Part shown: positions 17,727 through 25,829 of the stretch, in pieces
Layout: each line of letters starts with the position of its first letter
Numbering within the stretch: position 1 is the first letter of the stretch
NCBI RefSeq assembly: GCF_900110265.1
Contig: NZ_FODB01000033.1
Coordinates: forward strand, 1-40,928
Direction: 5' to 3'
Length of the DNA: 40,928 nt
From: Vreelandella aquamarina
GTDB taxonomy: Bacteria > Pseudomonadota > Gammaproteobacteria > Pseudomonadales > Halomonadaceae
The notes under the pieces: model-generated
What the model was told of the DNA's origin: nothing
Database searches by the model: none
Seen by the model: only the letters and a program-made list of their open reading frames with translations
Program-made: the position numbers and the translations under genes

Positions 17727-18248
17727 TTACTCAGGGCGGCAAAAACCGGCCAGCGCAGGCACCGAGACACAGTCGCCTACCTGTATGCCACGTTCCGCAA
17801 AGTAACCCGCGTTAACTTCCAGCGCCGCATGGTAGGCCGTCCCGGCAGGATAAGAGGGGCACTCCTGGGGGGCATCAGATTCGCAGGGTGGCATCGTGTT
17901 TATAGCAACGATGCGCCCTTCGCCGTCGATATACGCGATATCCAGCGGAATCAGCGTGCGGTACATCCAAAAGGCGTTACCAGCGGGCTGCTCACGCTCG
18001 AAGCGAAACAGCATGCCTCGTGTTTCTGGCAGATGTTCACGTCCCATCAGGCCGCGCTGGCGCTGGGAAGCGGTTTCGGCGACTTCGACATCGAGACGGT
18101 GCGGGCCACCTTCGCTATGGATCGCCAGCGGCAGCGTGTTGGCTGGCGCGGGTTCAGCTGCCCAAGCCGCTAACAGCGACAGGGGTAAACAGGCGGCAAG
18201 CGAAACACCGGCAGCGGTTTTCAGCAGTTGGCGGCGTGTCAGGGTCAT
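17727..18248 (-). CDS. Exported DUF192 family protein with Tat-like signal
   Basis: 173 residues. The N terminus TRRQLLKTAAG followed by a hydrophobic stretch resembles a twin-arginine signal, suggesting export. The mature part is a DUF192 domain (about 43-170), including RQRGLMGREHLPETRGMLF and FWMYRTLIPLDIAYID, with a pair of cysteines (C121, C129) in the middle and two more near the end. DUF192 proteins have no established biochemical function. The start overlaps the modC stop as ATGA, so it is translated as the last gene of the pyk-modABC unit. Confidence 0.85.
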   Translation of the reverse strand: MTLTRRQLLKTAAGVSLAACLPLSLLAAWAAEPAPANTLPLAIHSEGGPHRLDVEVAETASQRQRGLMGREHLPETRGMLFRFEREQPAGNAFWMYRTLIPLDIAYIDGEGRIVAINTMPPCESDAPQECPSYPAGTAYHAALEVNAGYFAERGIQVGDCVSVPALAGFCRPE

Positions 18249-19408
18249 AACAGGTTCCTTTTGTTGTGTGATGCCGTGTGGGTACGCTGCGCGGGCATAA
18301 GATGAATCCCCTCAGCCAGCAGCGAGACGTGCACCCTTTCCCCCAAGCTAAGCTGGTTACGTTTGGCCGCGTGGGTGGCGATGTCGAAACGTAGCATATC
18401 TCCGTGGGAAACACGCAGCGAGATTGATGTCATGCCACCCAACACCACCATTTCACTGACCGTCGCCGCCACCGGGTTTTCGCGTTCGCCTTGGGAAGGC
18501 CGTCCCCGACGATGCAGTACAATATCCGACGACGGCAGGTACCAGGCCAATGACTCTCCTACTTCACACTGGGCGATACCTTCGCTGACTTCTAGCAGCC
18601 ATTCCCCCCACTGCAAGCGTCGCCCATGGACCGTCTCGACAACCTGCCCGGTAAAAACGTTATGGCGATCCAGCAGCCTAGCGACAAGCGGCGAAGCGGG
18701 CTGTCGAAACAGCGCTTCAGGTGTGCCCTGCTGCAGGCTTACCCCGTTATGCAACACGCAGATTTGATCGGCGAGCGCGGTGGCTTCTTCCAAGTCGTGG
18801 GTGACGAGAATAATGGGGATAGAAATTTGCTGGCGCAGTAGCGCCAGCTCACGCTGCAAGCGGCGGCGAGTCACCTGATCCACCGCAGAGAACGGCTCAT
18901 CCAGCAGCAGCGCTTGGGGTTCTCTGGCCAAGGCGCGAGCCAAGGCCACTCGCTGGCGCTGGCCGCCGGAAAGCTCGCTGGGGTAGCGCGCCTCTAAGCC
19001 TTCCAAGCGCACTTTAGTGAGCCACTGAACAGCCTGTTCACGCCTTTGAGCGCGGGGCAGGTGTCCTATGGCTAGCTGAACGTTCTGCAGCGCCGTTAGA
19101 TGAGGGAACAGCGCATAATCCTGAAACACCATACCAATCTGGCGCGCTTGCGGCGGCAGTGAGTGGCGCTGGCCGCTTTGGGCCAGAAACCACTCCCTGC
19201 CCGCGCAGCTCACTCTGCCCTGCTGAGGCTGGTAAAGCCCGGCAATGGTGCGCAGCAAGGTAGTTTTACCACTTCCCGATGGCCCGACCAGCGCCAGCAG
19301 CTCCCCAGGGGCGCAGCGAAACGAGGCATTGAGCGGAATCGGGCCAGCCTGTTGGGCCGTCACTATCAGATCATCCACGTGACCACCTGCGCTTGCCAGC
19401 GAGCCCAT
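18245..19408 (-). CDS. modC: Molybdate ABC transporter ATP-binding protein ModC
   Basis: About 387 residues. The ABC ATPase domain has Walker A GPSGSGKT, Q-loop VFQDYALFPHLT, signature LSGGQRQRVALARA, Walker B LLLDEP and the H-loop THD. The C-terminal part (about 285-370) resembles the Mop/TOBE molybdate-binding domain, seen as TVSEMVVLGGMTSISLRVSHG. It powers import of molybdate with ModA and ModB. The start is uncertain: ATG 19408 is given (a TTG is 6 nt further upstream), but GTG 19378, preceded by AGGTGG and overlapping modB by only 8 nt, gives an N terminus closer to other ABC ATPases. The stop overlaps the DUF192 start. Confidence 0.9.
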   Translation of the reverse strand: MGSLASAGGHVDDLIVTAQQAGPIPLNASFRCAPGELLALVGPSGSGKTTLLRTIAGLYQPQQGRVSCAGREWFLAQSGQRHSLPPQARQIGMVFQDYALFPHLTALQNVQLAIGHLPRAQRREQAVQWLTKVRLEGLEARYPSELSGGQRQRVALARALAREPQALLLDEPFSAVDQVTRRRLQRELALLRQQISIPIILVTHDLEEATALADQICVLHNGVSLQQGTPEALFRQPASPLVARLLDRHNVFTGQVVETVHGRRLQWGEWLLEVSEGIAQCEVGESLAWYLPSSDIVLHRRGRPSQGERENPVAATVSEMVVLGGMTSISLRVSHGDMLRFDIATHAAKRNQLSLGERVHVSLLAEGIHLMPAQRTHTASHNKRNLL

Positions 19409-20039
19409 AGACAAGGCCTAAGGTTGCCAGAGAAATGGCCAGCAAGAGGGCAGACATGCTCGCCGCGCCCTGCTCGTCAAAGGCCTGTACGCGGTCATAA
19501 ATGGCAATAGAGAGCGTGCGGGTCTCGCCATCAATCGCACCGCCGACCAGCAAAATCACGCCAAACTCGCCCAGTGTGTGCGCAAAGGTTAGCGCTGCCG
19601 CCGACAAAATGCCCGGCCACACCAGCGGCAATTCAATACGCCACAGGGTTTGCCATGGGCTTAGCCCACTGCACCACGCAGCCTCACGCAGGTTCGCAGG
19701 CACATGCTCAAAGGCACGCTGAATCGGCTGAATAGCAAAGGGGAGATTGGCAATCAGAGAAGCCAACAAAATACCGCTAAAGGTAAAGTTGAGCCCGCCC
19801 CCTGTCAGCGCCGCCCAGGCACCGCCTAACGGCGCATCGCGGCCAAACTGCTGAAGCAGATAAAACCCCAGCACCGTAGGCGGTAGCACCAGCGGCAGCG
19901 CAATCAGCGCCTCACACAGCCCCTTGCCACGGAACTGTGCGGTCGCCAGCACGCGCCCCCACCAAATGCCTAGAGGTAATAAGAAGAGACAGGTAAACGC
20001 CGCGAGCCGCAGCGAGACAGAGAACGCCGACCAGTCCAT
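19371..20039 (-). CDS. modB: Molybdate ABC transporter permease ModB
   Basis: 222-residue inner-membrane permease with about five or six helices and the EAA-loop signature EAAWCSGLSPWQTLWRIELPLVWPGILSAAALTFAHTLGEFG, seen here by its conserved EAA and G at the loop and the ALxFAHTLGEFG motif that marks ModB. Its start overlaps the modA stop (TAATG) and its end overlaps modC, so the three are translationally coupled. Full length. Confidence 0.93.
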   Translation of the reverse strand: MDWSAFSVSLRLAAFTCLFLLPLGIWWGRVLATAQFRGKGLCEALIALPLVLPPTVLGFYLLQQFGRDAPLGGAWAALTGGGLNFTFSGILLASLIANLPFAIQPIQRAFEHVPANLREAAWCSGLSPWQTLWRIELPLVWPGILSAAALTFAHTLGEFGVILLVGGAIDGETRTLSIAIYDRVQAFDEQGAASMSALLLAISLATLGLVYGLAGKRRWSRG

Positions 20040-20806
20040 TAATCGGTACTAAATCCGTAGGTTTCAAAAATCGCTTTCGCATCCGCCTGTTGCAGCCACT
20101 CGTAAAACGCGTGAGCCACTTCTCCAGCCTGCGGCGTTAACACCATGCGCTGGCGCAGCGGCGTATGCCACGTTTCAGGCATCAACACCGCCTCGCTGCG
20201 CTCAGCCAACGCAGGTGCCACCGCTAACGAATAAGCCACCAAACCACCTCGCGCCTCGTCGGAAAGGGCAAACTGCATCGCCTGGGAGACATTCTCCCCT
20301 TGCACCCGCAGCGGTTCGCTGGCTTCCCATAGGCCCGCCTTTTGCAACACGTCTCGGGCAGCCACGCCGTAAGGGGCGTGTTCAGGGCTAGCAATGGCGA
20401 TACGCAGCCGCTGCCCCTCTTCCCAGGCGGTAATGGCCTCCTGCACGCCGGCAAGCGGCGCTTGCTCACTGGGTACGGAGTAACGGCCAGCCGGCTGTAC
20501 CCAGGCTAGCCGTCCTCGGGCGTAAATCACGCCCGCGTTATCCACGTAGCCCTCGTCGTAAAGCGCCTGAACGAACCCTTCATCTGCTGACAAAAACAGC
20601 TCGAAGGGCGCGCCTTGGGCGATTTGACGACGAAAGTTGCCGGAGGAGCCGAAGTTCAGCCGCAGCGTGTGCCCGGTCTGCTGGGTAAACTGGGCGGCGG
20701 CTTCCTCCAGGGCGAACTGCAGGCTAGACGCCGCCGCCACGATGGGCGCGCCCGCCATCACAGGCGCGCTTAACAGCCAACCGCATAGCAACAGCAGTAA
20801 GCGCAT
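20039..20806 (-). CDS. modA: Periplasmic molybdate-binding protein ModA
   Basis: 255 residues with a signal peptide (about 1-18, VMAGA). ModA features are VAAASSLQFALEEAA, NFGSSGNFRRQI, PFELFLSADE, and ASPEHAPYGVAARDVLQ. The serines of AASS and GSSG are the usual oxyanion ligands. It binds molybdate or tungstate for ModBC. The ATG lies only 3 nt after the pyruvate kinase stop, so expression is probably coupled to pyk rather than driven by a dedicated promoter. There is no room for a Moco riboswitch or a ModE operator directly upstream. Confidence 0.93.
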   Translation of the reverse strand: MRLLLLLCGWLLSAPVMAGAPIVAAASSLQFALEEAAAQFTQQTGHTLRLNFGSSGNFRRQIAQGAPFELFLSADEGFVQALYDEGYVDNAGVIYARGRLAWVQPAGRYSVPSEQAPLAGVQEAITAWEEGQRLRIAIASPEHAPYGVAARDVLQKAGLWEASEPLRVQGENVSQAMQFALSDEARGGLVAYSLAVAPALAERSEAVLMPETWHTPLRQRMVLTPQAGEVAHAFYEWLQQADAKAIFETYGFSTD

Positions 20807-20809
20807 ATG

Positions 20810-22294
20810 CTAGGCCTTTGCGCTGTCGGCGTGTTGCTCGGTAATAGCCATCACTTTCATGGTGTTGGTACCACCGTGGGCGTTCATGTGGTCGCCACGG
20901 GTCAGGATGACGTGATCACCCGGCTTGGCGACGCCCTGCTTCACCAACAGCGTAAGGGCTTGGTCGTTAAGCTCGGTGGCGGTCATTTTCGAGGTATCGA
21001 AGGGAAGTGAGACCACGCCCCGGTACAGGGCCATACGGCGCTGGGCAATCGGGTTGTGAGCCAACCCCACGATAGGCAGGCCCGAGCGGATGCGCGAGGC
21101 GATCAACGGCGTGTAGCCCGAGGCGGTCATGCAAGCAATCGCCACCACGCCGTTCATGTGGTTAGCGGCGTACATCGCCGAAAGGGCGATGGTTTCGTCC
21201 GGGCGGGTAAAGCCTTCGTGGATACGATGGCCCGACTCTTGAGCGACCCGCTCACGCTCGGCACCCAGACAAACACGCGCCATCGCTTCTACGGTTTCCA
21301 GCGGGTAGTCGCCCGCGGCGGTTTCCGCAGAGAGCATGACCGCATCGCTGCCATCCAGCACCGCGTTCGCCACGTCGAAAACTTCAGCGCGGGTGGGTAG
21401 CGGCGCGGAGATCATGCTCTCCATCATTTGGGTGGCGGTAATCACCGCGCGGTTAAGCGAACGGGCGCGTTTAATCATGCGCTTTTGCACGCCGACCAGT
21501 TTGGCATCGCCAATTTCCACGCCGAGGTCGCCACGAGCCACCATCACCGCTTCGGAGGCTTCGATAATGCCATCCAGCGTGGCGTCATCGGCCACGGCTT
21601 CGGCGCGCTCCACTTTGGCAACGAGGCCAATTTCCTTGCCCTCTTCGCCCAACAGGCGGCGGGCTTCCAGCATATCTTCCGCAGTACGAGGGAAGGAGAT
21701 CGCCAAGTAATCGACACCAATCTCAACGGCGGTTTTCAGGTCGGTTTTATCTTTTTCCGTTAGCGCGGGAGCCGATAGCCCGCCGCCCTGCTTGTTAATG
21801 CCTTTATGATTAGAGAGCTTGCCACCCACCACCACCTCGGTGTGAACCTGCTTGCCCTCTACGCGGGTAACATCCAGCACCACGCGACCATCATCCAGCA
21901 GCAGGCGGTCTCCCGCGGTTACATCATCCGCCAGGGTTTTGTAATCGCAGCCGACGCCGTGGATATCACCAGCGTCGCTATCCATGGCCATATCCAGTAC
22001 AAACGGCTGGCCCTCTTCTAAATAAACCGCCCCCTCTTTAAAGCGAGCAACGCGAATTTTGGGGCCTTGCAAATCGCCCAGCGCGGCCACACTGCGGCCT
22101 AGCTGAGCGGCGATTTCACGCACACGGGCAAGGCGGCGGCGATGGTCGTCCGCCGTGCCGTGGGAAAAGTTCAAGCGGACCACATCCACCCCCGCCTTCA
22201 ACATGGCTTCCAGCACGCCTTCACGGTCACTGGCGGGGCCGAGGGTCGCGACAATTTTGGTACGACGAAGGGGGATATGGGTGTTTGCGCTCAT
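20810..22294 (-). CDS. pyk: Pyruvate kinase
   Basis: 494 residues catalysing phosphoenolpyruvate + ADP to pyruvate + ATP. Diagnostic segments are [39 protein letters not shown] (active-site lysine), [13 protein letters not shown] (Mg/substrate site), [24 protein letters not shown] and a C-terminal regulatory domain. Most similar in pattern to the PykA (type II) branch. The first gene of a minus-strand run continuing to modABC and DUF192 with gaps of 3 nt or overlaps. The 86 nt upstream (22295-22380) should hold the promoter, but I could not assign boxes. Confidence 0.95.
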   Translation of the reverse strand: MSANTHIPLRRTKIVATLGPASDREGVLEAMLKAGVDVVRLNFSHGTADDHRRRLARVREIAAQLGRSVAALGDLQGPKIRVARFKEGAVYLEEGQPFVLDMAMDSDAGDIHGVGCDYKTLADDVTAGDRLLLDDGRVVLDVTRVEGKQVHTEVVVGGKLSNHKGINKQGGGLSAPALTEKDKTDLKTAVEIGVDYLAISFPRTAEDMLEARRLLGEEGKEIGLVAKVERAEAVADDATLDGIIEASEAVMVARGDLGVEIGDAKLVGVQKRMIKRARSLNRAVITATQMMESMISAPLPTRAEVFDVANAVLDGSDAVMLSAETAAGDYPLETVEAMARVCLGAERERVAQESGHRIHEGFTRPDETIALSAMYAANHMNGVVAIACMTASGYTPLIASRIRSGLPIVGLAHNPIAQRRMALYRGVVSLPFDTSKMTATELNDQALTLLVKQGVAKPGDHVILTRGDHMNAHGGTNTMKVMAITEQHADSAKA

Positions 22295-22380
22295 AAATGT
22301 CCTAACCGTTCATATAGAGTGGAGTGTCAGCTTATCAGCATAACCCAACCAAGATGACACTCGCATGCACTTGCGGTGGG

Positions 22381-22872
22381 CTATTCCGCTAAAGTGACGG
22401 TAACATCCAGGGGATATTCGTCACAGTTATTGCCATCCCCACCGCGATCCACCACCAGGAATTCCCCTTCGCGCTCCAGCACCGACTGAATCGCGTGCCA
22501 AGTACCGGCGCGGTAGTTCACCCCTTGGCGGCCGTCGGTGACAAACGCCTGCACCTCATTTGGCGCAATGGTGTCGCCAGGTGGTGCCACCACCACAATA
22601 AAGCGCTCCTGATGCAGCGGCATAAACGCCTGACTGCCCTGGGGGTGGCGCTCTAAAAACGTGAGATTGAGCGGCAGCGTCACTGGCTGGCTGACAAAAA
22701 TATTGATCAGCGTTCGAGCGTTGTCGCCGAGGGTTTCTACCCTGGCGAGGTCGTGATGGCGCTGGGTGCGCCCGGCGTTAATCGGGAACGATGCGGAGGT
22801 GCGGGCATCGATGACGTCTCCAAAGGGCGCAAACGCCTCCGCCGTCAGCGGTTTTGCCGTCAGATTTAACAT
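22381..22872 (-). CDS. allA: Ureidoglycolate lyase AllA
   Basis: 163-residue cupin-fold enzyme cleaving (S)-ureidoglycolate to glyoxylate and urea, the last step of ureide breakdown. Motifs include AFAPFGDVIDA, NIFVSQPVTLPLNLTFLERHPQGSQAF.PL, RFIVVVAPPGD and a C-terminal YRAGTWHAIQSVL with the metal/active-site histidine. It lies 44 nt after allE as the third gene of puuE-allE-allA. The glyoxylate produced links it to the glycolate/glyoxylate genes at 34-40 kb. Full length. Confidence 0.93.
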   Translation of the reverse strand: MLNLTAKPLTAEAFAPFGDVIDARTSASFPINAGRTQRHHDLARVETLGDNARTLINIFVSQPVTLPLNLTFLERHPQGSQAFMPLHQERFIVVVAPPGDTIAPNEVQAFVTDGRQGVNYRAGTWHAIQSVLEREGEFLVVDRGGDGNNCDEYPLDVTVTLAE

Positions 22873-22916
22873 AGCATCATCCTAACGAGTAATTAGTTGT
22901 GGTGGGCTTTCCCAAC

Positions 22917-23741
22917 TCAGATTTTGAGCGCCGCATGGCGGTTAACGTCTTTGTACAACAGGTAGCGGAACGGGCCAGGGCCACCGGCGTAGCACGCCTG
23001 AGGGCAGAAGGCGCGTAGCCACATAAAGTCGCCCGCTTCCACTTCGACCCATTGCTGGTTCAAGTGATACACCGCTTTGCCTTCAAGTACGTAGAGGCCG
23101 TGTTCCATCACGTGGGTTTCATCAAACGGAATCACGCCGCCCGGCTGAAAGGTAACGATATTGACGTGCATATCGTGGCGCACGTCGTTAGGGTCGACAA
23201 AACGCGTCGTGGCCCAGCGGCCTTCGGTGCCCGGCATTTCGATCGGTGCAATCTCCTGCTCATTGGTCACGAAGGCTTTGGGCACTTCCAGACCTTCTAC
23301 ATACTCGTAGGCTTTGCGCACCCAGTGGAAACGCACAGGCTCGCGGGTTTCATTGCGCACCTGCCAGTGGCTGCCAGGTGGAATAAACGCGTAGCCGCCC
23401 GGCCCCATCGTATGGCGCTCGCCCGCTAAAGTGAGCGTTAACTCACCCTCCACAATAAACAACACGCCTTCCGCTTGGGGGTCTAGCTCAGGCTTATCGC
23501 TACCGCCCTCGGACTGCACTTCCATAATGTACTGGGAGAAGGTTTCTGCAAATCCCGACAGCGGCCGCGCCAGCACCCACAACCGAGTGCCCTCCCAAAA
23601 CGGCAGGTTGCTGGTCACGATGTCGCGCATCACGCCTTTGGGAATCAGTGCATAGGCTTCGGTAAAGACCGCACGGTCAGCGGTGAGTTGGGTTTGCGGC
23701 GGGTGACCACCGGAGGGGGCGTAGTAAGTCGTTTTATTCAT
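22917..23741 (-). CDS. allE: (S)-ureidoglycine aminohydrolase AllE
   Basis: 274-residue bicupin that hydrolyses (S)-ureidoglycine to (S)-ureidoglycolate plus ammonia, with Mn2+. The first cupin covers about 70-150 (GVLFIVEGELTLTLAGE..MGPGGYAFIPPGSHW) and the second about 185-260 (VTFQPGGVIPFDETHVMEHGLYVLEGKAVY), the latter supplying the metal ligands E, H, H, Q-type. The frame is open 27 codons further upstream, but those codons lie inside puuE and the true start is ATG 23741, with AAAGG upstream. Spacing to puuE is 14 nt. Confidence 0.93.
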   Translation of the reverse strand: MNKTTYYAPSGGHPPQTQLTADRAVFTEAYALIPKGVMRDIVTSNLPFWEGTRLWVLARPLSGFAETFSQYIMEVQSEGGSDKPELDPQAEGVLFIVEGELTLTLAGERHTMGPGGYAFIPPGSHWQVRNETREPVRFHWVRKAYEYVEGLEVPKAFVTNEQEIAPIEMPGTEGRWATTRFVDPNDVRHDMHVNIVTFQPGGVIPFDETHVMEHGLYVLEGKAVYHLNQQWVEVEAGDFMWLRAFCPQACYAGGPGPFRYLLYKDVNRHAALKI

Positions 23742-23755
23742 TATGATGCTGCCTT

Positions 23756-24682
23756 TTAACGAGTCGGTGCCGGATGATGCTCCGCCCAGTGGCGGGCGAT
23801 ATCCACCCGGCGAGCCACCCACACTCGGTCGTGGGCTTCAATATGGTCTAAGAAGCGCTGCAGCGCGCGGAAGCGCCCGGGGCGGCCCAGCAAACGGCAG
23901 TGCATACCAATCGAGAGCATCTTCGGCGCTTCTTCCCCTTCGGCATACAGTACATCAAAGGCGTCGCGCAGGTAGGTAAAGAAGTGGTCCGCCGTGTTGA
24001 AACCTTGCGGAGCAGCAAAGCGCATGTCGTTGGTATCTAAGGTGTAAGGCACGATCAGGTGGTTATGCTCAGCCCCCTGGCTATCGCTCACCTTGGTCCA
24101 GAACGGTAGGTCGTCGCCGTAGTAGTCGCTGTCGTAAAGAAAACCACCTTCGTCCAAAATTAAACGGCGCGTATTGGGGCTATCGCGCCCGGTGTACCAG
24201 CCTTCAGGCTTTTCACCATACAAACGCTGGAAGATCTCCATGGCTTTTTGCAGATGTTCGCGCTCGACATGCTCAGGAGTTTCTTGGTAGTGAATCCAAC
24301 GGTAGCCGTGGCACGCCACTTCATGGCCAAGCTCTTTAAACGCCTGGGCCACGTCCGGGTGGCGCTCTAGCGCCATCGCCACCCCAAATACGGTCAGTGG
24401 CAACCCACGGCGCTCGAACTCGCGCAGAATACGCCACACGCCAGCGCGGGAGCCGTACTCGTAGATGGATTCCATGCTCAGGTGGCGGTCTGGGTAGCTG
24501 GCCGCACCAATAATCTCGGACAAAAACTGCTCCGAGCCTGAATCCCCATGCAGCACGCAGTTCTCGCCGCCCTCCTCATAATTAAGCACAAATTGAACGG
24601 CGATCTTGGCCTTGCCTGGCCAGTTAGCGTGGGGCGGCGTGCGGCCATAGCCGATTAAATCGCGAGGGTAATGAGAGGTCAT
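23756..24682 (-). CDS. puuE: Metal-independent allantoinase PuuE
   Basis: 308-residue member of the polysaccharide-deacetylase-like (NodB) fold that hydrolyses allantoin to allantoate without metal. Seen motifs: YPRDLIGYGRTPPHANWPG, FVLNYEEGGENCVLHGD, SRAGVWRILREF, EVACHGYRWIHYQ, and GWYTGRDSPNTR. An upstream ATG-like codon adds six residues; ATG 24682 is chosen, with AAGGAG at 8 nt. It is the first gene of puuE-allE-allA, divergent from the racemase-like gene. Its promoter (TTGCGA-N17-TATTTT) abuts a perfect TTTGTATACAAA palindrome 34 nt upstream of the start. Confidence 0.94.
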   Translation of the reverse strand: MTSHYPRDLIGYGRTPPHANWPGKAKIAVQFVLNYEEGGENCVLHGDSGSEQFLSEIIGAASYPDRHLSMESIYEYGSRAGVWRILREFERRGLPLTVFGVAMALERHPDVAQAFKELGHEVACHGYRWIHYQETPEHVEREHLQKAMEIFQRLYGEKPEGWYTGRDSPNTRRLILDEGGFLYDSDYYGDDLPFWTKVSDSQGAEHNHLIVPYTLDTNDMRFAAPQGFNTADHFFTYLRDAFDVLYAEGEEAPKMLSIGMHCRLLGRPGRFRALQRFLDHIEAHDRVWVARRVDIARHWAEHHPAPTR

Positions 24683-24716
24683 GGACAGGCTCCTTAACAA
24701 AGGCAGAGCGTTTTAG

Positions 24717-24754
24717 TTTGTATACAAAATAGCCATTTTGAACGGCCATCGCAA
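24717..24754 (-). promoter_or_regulatory. puuE promoter with TGTATACA operator
   Basis: On the minus strand TTGCGA (24754-24749), a 17-nt spacer and TATTTT (24731-24726) form a sigma70-like promoter. The last Ts belong to a perfect 12-nt palindrome, TTTGTATACAAA (24717-24728), which would cover the transcription start. The T-G-T-N-N-A-C-A form suits a GntR/FCD repressor; the likely binder is the GntR-family gene at 28870. Seen directly; binding is inferred. Confidence 0.7.
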
Positions 24755-24872
24755 TTCAACGCAGGGCTAATTAATTGAGATGACGACGCTTTTCGGCTCA
24801 ACAGCACACTAACCCTTTGAAACCTGAACACTTGATCAACTCTACGAGCGCTAAACCGTTGCATGAAAGGGC

Positions 24873-24911
24873 TTGCGCATCGCAGAAAAGCGCCCTATTT
24901 TCGTATACAAG
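24873..24911 (+). promoter_or_regulatory. Racemase-gene promoter with TGTATACA-like operator
   Basis: TTGCGC (24873-24878), an exact 17-nt spacer and TATTTT (24896-24901) are followed by TTCGTATACAAG (24900-24911), matching the puuE palindrome at 10 of 12 positions. The layout is a mirror image of the puuE promoter in the same 263-nt spacer. The region between the two promoters (24755-24872) shows no further repeated motif. Confidence 0.65.
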
Positions 24912-24945
24912 ATAGAAAATATTGTTCACATGCGAGTATCACCCC

Positions 24946-25701
24946 GTGCATATACGCTTGATTAACCCTAATACCACGGCTGCCATGACGGCGACAATTC
25001 GACAAGCAGCCGAACAGTTAGCGGCCCCATCGACCACGGTGAGCGCCACTCAACCCGACGCTGGCCCGGTCTCTATCGAGAGCCACTTCGATGAAGCAGT
25101 GAGCGCGGTGGGCGTGGCCGAAGAGGTGCTGAAAGGCGAGCGCGAGGGCAATATTGATGCCTACGTAGTGGCCTGCTTTGGTGACCCCGGCTTGCTGGCT
25201 GCCCGCGAGCTGACCCGCGCCCCAGTGATTGGCATTGCCGAAGCCGCTTTTCACATGGCCACCTTGATTAGCACGCGCTTCTCGATTGTGACCACGCTAG
25301 GCCGTACCGGTATTATTGCCGAGCACCTTCTTGAGCAGTACGGCTTTAGCCACCACTGCCGCCGCATTCGCGCCGCTGAAATTCCGGTGCTGGATTTGGA
25401 AGACCACCCTGACGCCGCCTTTAGCCGCATTGTGCAAGAGTGCTGCCGTGCCCGCGATGAGGATGGCATCGGCGCGATTGTGCTGGGCTGCGGCGGGATG
25501 GCGAACCTCACCCACGCCATTAGCCGCGAAGTTGGCCTGCCCGTGGTGGAAGGGGTAAGCGCGGCGCTGAAGCTTGCCGAATCGCTGGTGGGGCTGGGCT
25601 TACATACCAGCAAATACGGCGATTTAGACTACCCTCGCCCAAAACCCTTTACCGGCAAGTTCGCGGATTTATCCAACCTAACCCTGCCACCCACACGCTA
25701 A
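24946..25701 (+). CDS. Asp/Glu/hydantoin racemase family protein, probable allantoin racemase
   Basis: 251 residues of the Asp/Glu racemase superfamily, hydantoin/allantoin racemase branch (HpxA-like). It begins HIRLINPNTTAAMTATI. Both catalytic cysteines are present, Cys77 in VVACFGDPGL and Cys182 in VLGCGGMANL. It probably interconverts R- and S-allantoin so that spontaneously formed racemate can be degraded. The start is taken as GTG 24946, which gives the usual family N terminus; a TTG 24 nt upstream lacks a ribosome-binding site, and no strong one precedes the GTG either. It is divergent from puuE and upstream of two NCS1 permeases. Hydantoin racemase is the alternative. Confidence 0.82.
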   Translation: MHIRLINPNTTAAMTATIRQAAEQLAAPSTTVSATQPDAGPVSIESHFDEAVSAVGVAEEVLKGEREGNIDAYVVACFGDPGLLAARELTRAPVIGIAEAAFHMATLISTRFSIVTTLGRTGIIAEHLLEQYGFSHHCRRIRAAEIPVLDLEDHPDAAFSRIVQECCRARDEDGIGAIVLGCGGMANLTHAISREVGLPVVEGVSAALKLAESLVGLGLHTSKYGDLDYPRPKPFTGKFADLSNLTLPPTR

Positions 25702-25773
25702 AAAATCACGCACCATAAAACTATAACAACCGTACGAATACCGCCATTAGCACGCCACGCCGCAAGCGTCTCT

Positions 25774-25790
25774 TGGGCAGAGTCTGCCCA
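25774..25790. promoter_or_regulatory. 17-nt palindrome upstream of the first NCS1 permease
   Basis: TGGGCAGA-G-TCTGCCCA lies in the 128-nt gap between the racemase gene and the permease, 40 nt before the permease start. With one central base it cannot easily form a hairpin, so a dimer-binding operator is the simpler reading. It differs from the TGTATACA motif. Confidence 0.4.
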
Positions 25791-25829
25791 GGTTACCAAT
25801 AACATCGATAATCTTGCGAGGACGGTAAC

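Noticed and set aside
20780..20830. Possible Moco riboswitch or ModE box upstream of modA
   Set aside because: modA begins 3 nt after the pyk stop, so there is no non-coding space for a riboswitch, and no ModE-like inverted repeat is visible there.
24930..24965. Short ATG-initiated 11-codon frame just before the racemase gene, a possible leader peptide
   Set aside because: It has no clear Shine-Dalgarno and overlaps the GTG start in another frame; nothing in it resembles an attenuator leader.
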